Source: an uncultured Bacteroidota bacterium | Lineage (GTDB): Bacteria; Bacteroidota; Bacteroidia; Bacteroidales; VadinHA17 | Length of the DNA: 6,881 nucleotides | Reading direction: 5' to 3' | NCBI GenBank assembly: GCA_903865465.1 | Contig: CAIPJU010000322.1 | Span: 1-6,881, forward strand | Part shown: positions 6,571 through 6,881 of the stretch, piece after piece | How positions within the stretch are numbered: the stretch's first letter is position 1 | Layout: every line of letters starts with the position of its first letter | Position numbers and translations under genes: made by a program | Notes under the pieces: generated by a model | What the model saw: the letters and a program-made list of their open reading frames with translations, nothing else | The model's database searches: none | What the model was told of the DNA's origin: nothing

Positions 6571-6881
6571 CTATTCATGCCTGAGGCAATCCACCGGGTT
6601 TTTTGTTGCAATGTCCCAGGTTTGCCAGCTGACTGTTAATAAAGATATTATTATTGTAAGCAGTCCGGCAAAGGCAAACATCCACCAGCCTATATTGATT
6701 CTGTAAGCAAAATTTTCAAGCCATTTATGCATGGAATAAATTATTACAGGGCAGGCAATACCAAAGGAAACTATAATCCATTTAATGAACTCAAGGTTAA
6801 GCATTATAACTATTCGTCCAGTTGTTGATCCGGCTACTTTTCTTAAACCTATCTCTTTAATACGGCTGTCAATTGTGAATA
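6571..6881 (-). CDS. MacB/FtsX-family ABC transporter permease, C-terminal fragment (cut by window edge)
   Basis: The frame is open from the window edge at 6881 to a TAG stop at 6571-6573, giving 102 residues of the C-terminus. It begins within SRIKEIGLRKVAGSTTGRIV, the conserved cytoplasmic motif that precedes the third transmembrane helix in FtsX-type permeases (usual form RxKEIGIRKVxGAS). Two membrane segments follow: one around FIKWIIVSFGIACPVIIYSM, and one around MFAFAGLLTIIISLLTVSW after the typical FAYRINIGWW loop. The tail, ATKNPVDCLRHE, matches the family's usual A-x-x-NPV-x-x-LR-x-E ending. Bacteroidota carry many tandem paralogues of this ~800-residue permease, used for export of peptides or other compounds or for lipoprotein-related work; the specific cargo cannot be told. 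An internal ATG at 6804 is not the start, because the frame continues upstream with clear family sequence. It is probably functionally unrelated to susCD. Confidence 0.93.
   Translation of the reverse strand, partial: FTIDSRIKEIGLRKVAGSTTGRIVIMLNLEFIKWIIVSFGIACPVIIYSMHKWLENFAYRINIGWWMFAFAGLLTIIISLLTVSWQTWDIATKNPVDCLRHE

Noticed and set aside
6571..6804. A separate 77-residue membrane protein starting at the ATG at 6804
   Set aside because: The frame continues upstream to the window edge with the conserved RIKEIGLRKV permease motif, so 6804 is an internal methionine.

Overview
The window looks like chromosomal DNA from a member of the Bacteroidota, probably Bacteroidales-like. The evidence is a SusC/SusD outer-membrane pair, lipoprotein signals of the Bacteroidota type, start codons preceded by A/T-rich sequence without a Shine-Dalgarno motif, AT-rich intergenic DNA and a candidate TTG / xAnnTTTG promoter. 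Every gene I can support lies on the minus strand, so transcription runs from high to low coordinates.

Layout in transcriptional order: (1) 6881-6571, the C-terminal ~100 residues of a MacB/FtsX-type ABC transporter permease that enters from beyond the right edge. (2) 6570-5843, about 730 bp of spacer. It holds a weak hairpin just after the permease, a possible 48-residue lipoprotein (6401-6255) with an inverted repeat upstream, and a roughly 410-bp AT-rich leader with a candidate promoter for susC. (3) 5842-2477, a complete SusC-family TonB-dependent transporter. (4) 2452-803, a complete SusD-family lipoprotein of the SusD-like_2 type, 24 bp after susC. (5) 802-678, a 125-bp gap dominated by a 12-bp GC-rich hairpin that looks like a transcription terminator or attenuator. 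(6) 677-1, the first 225 residues of an exported protein that reads like a beta-propeller and runs off the left edge.

SusC and SusD should form one nutrient-uptake complex in the outer membrane: SusD is the surface lipoprotein lid that captures ligand, and SusC is the TonB-driven barrel that imports it. Nothing in the window identifies the substrate. There is no glycoside hydrolase, peptidase, sulfatase, sigma/anti-sigma pair or hybrid two-component regulator, and SusC lacks the N-terminal STN signalling domain. The propeller-like gene could belong to the same locus but is separated by the hairpin. The permease is most likely an unrelated neighbour. The core of the window is a well-known family arrangement. 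The less explained parts are the small lipoprotein ORF with its inverted repeat, the terminator-like hairpin with two possible folds, and the unassigned exported protein.
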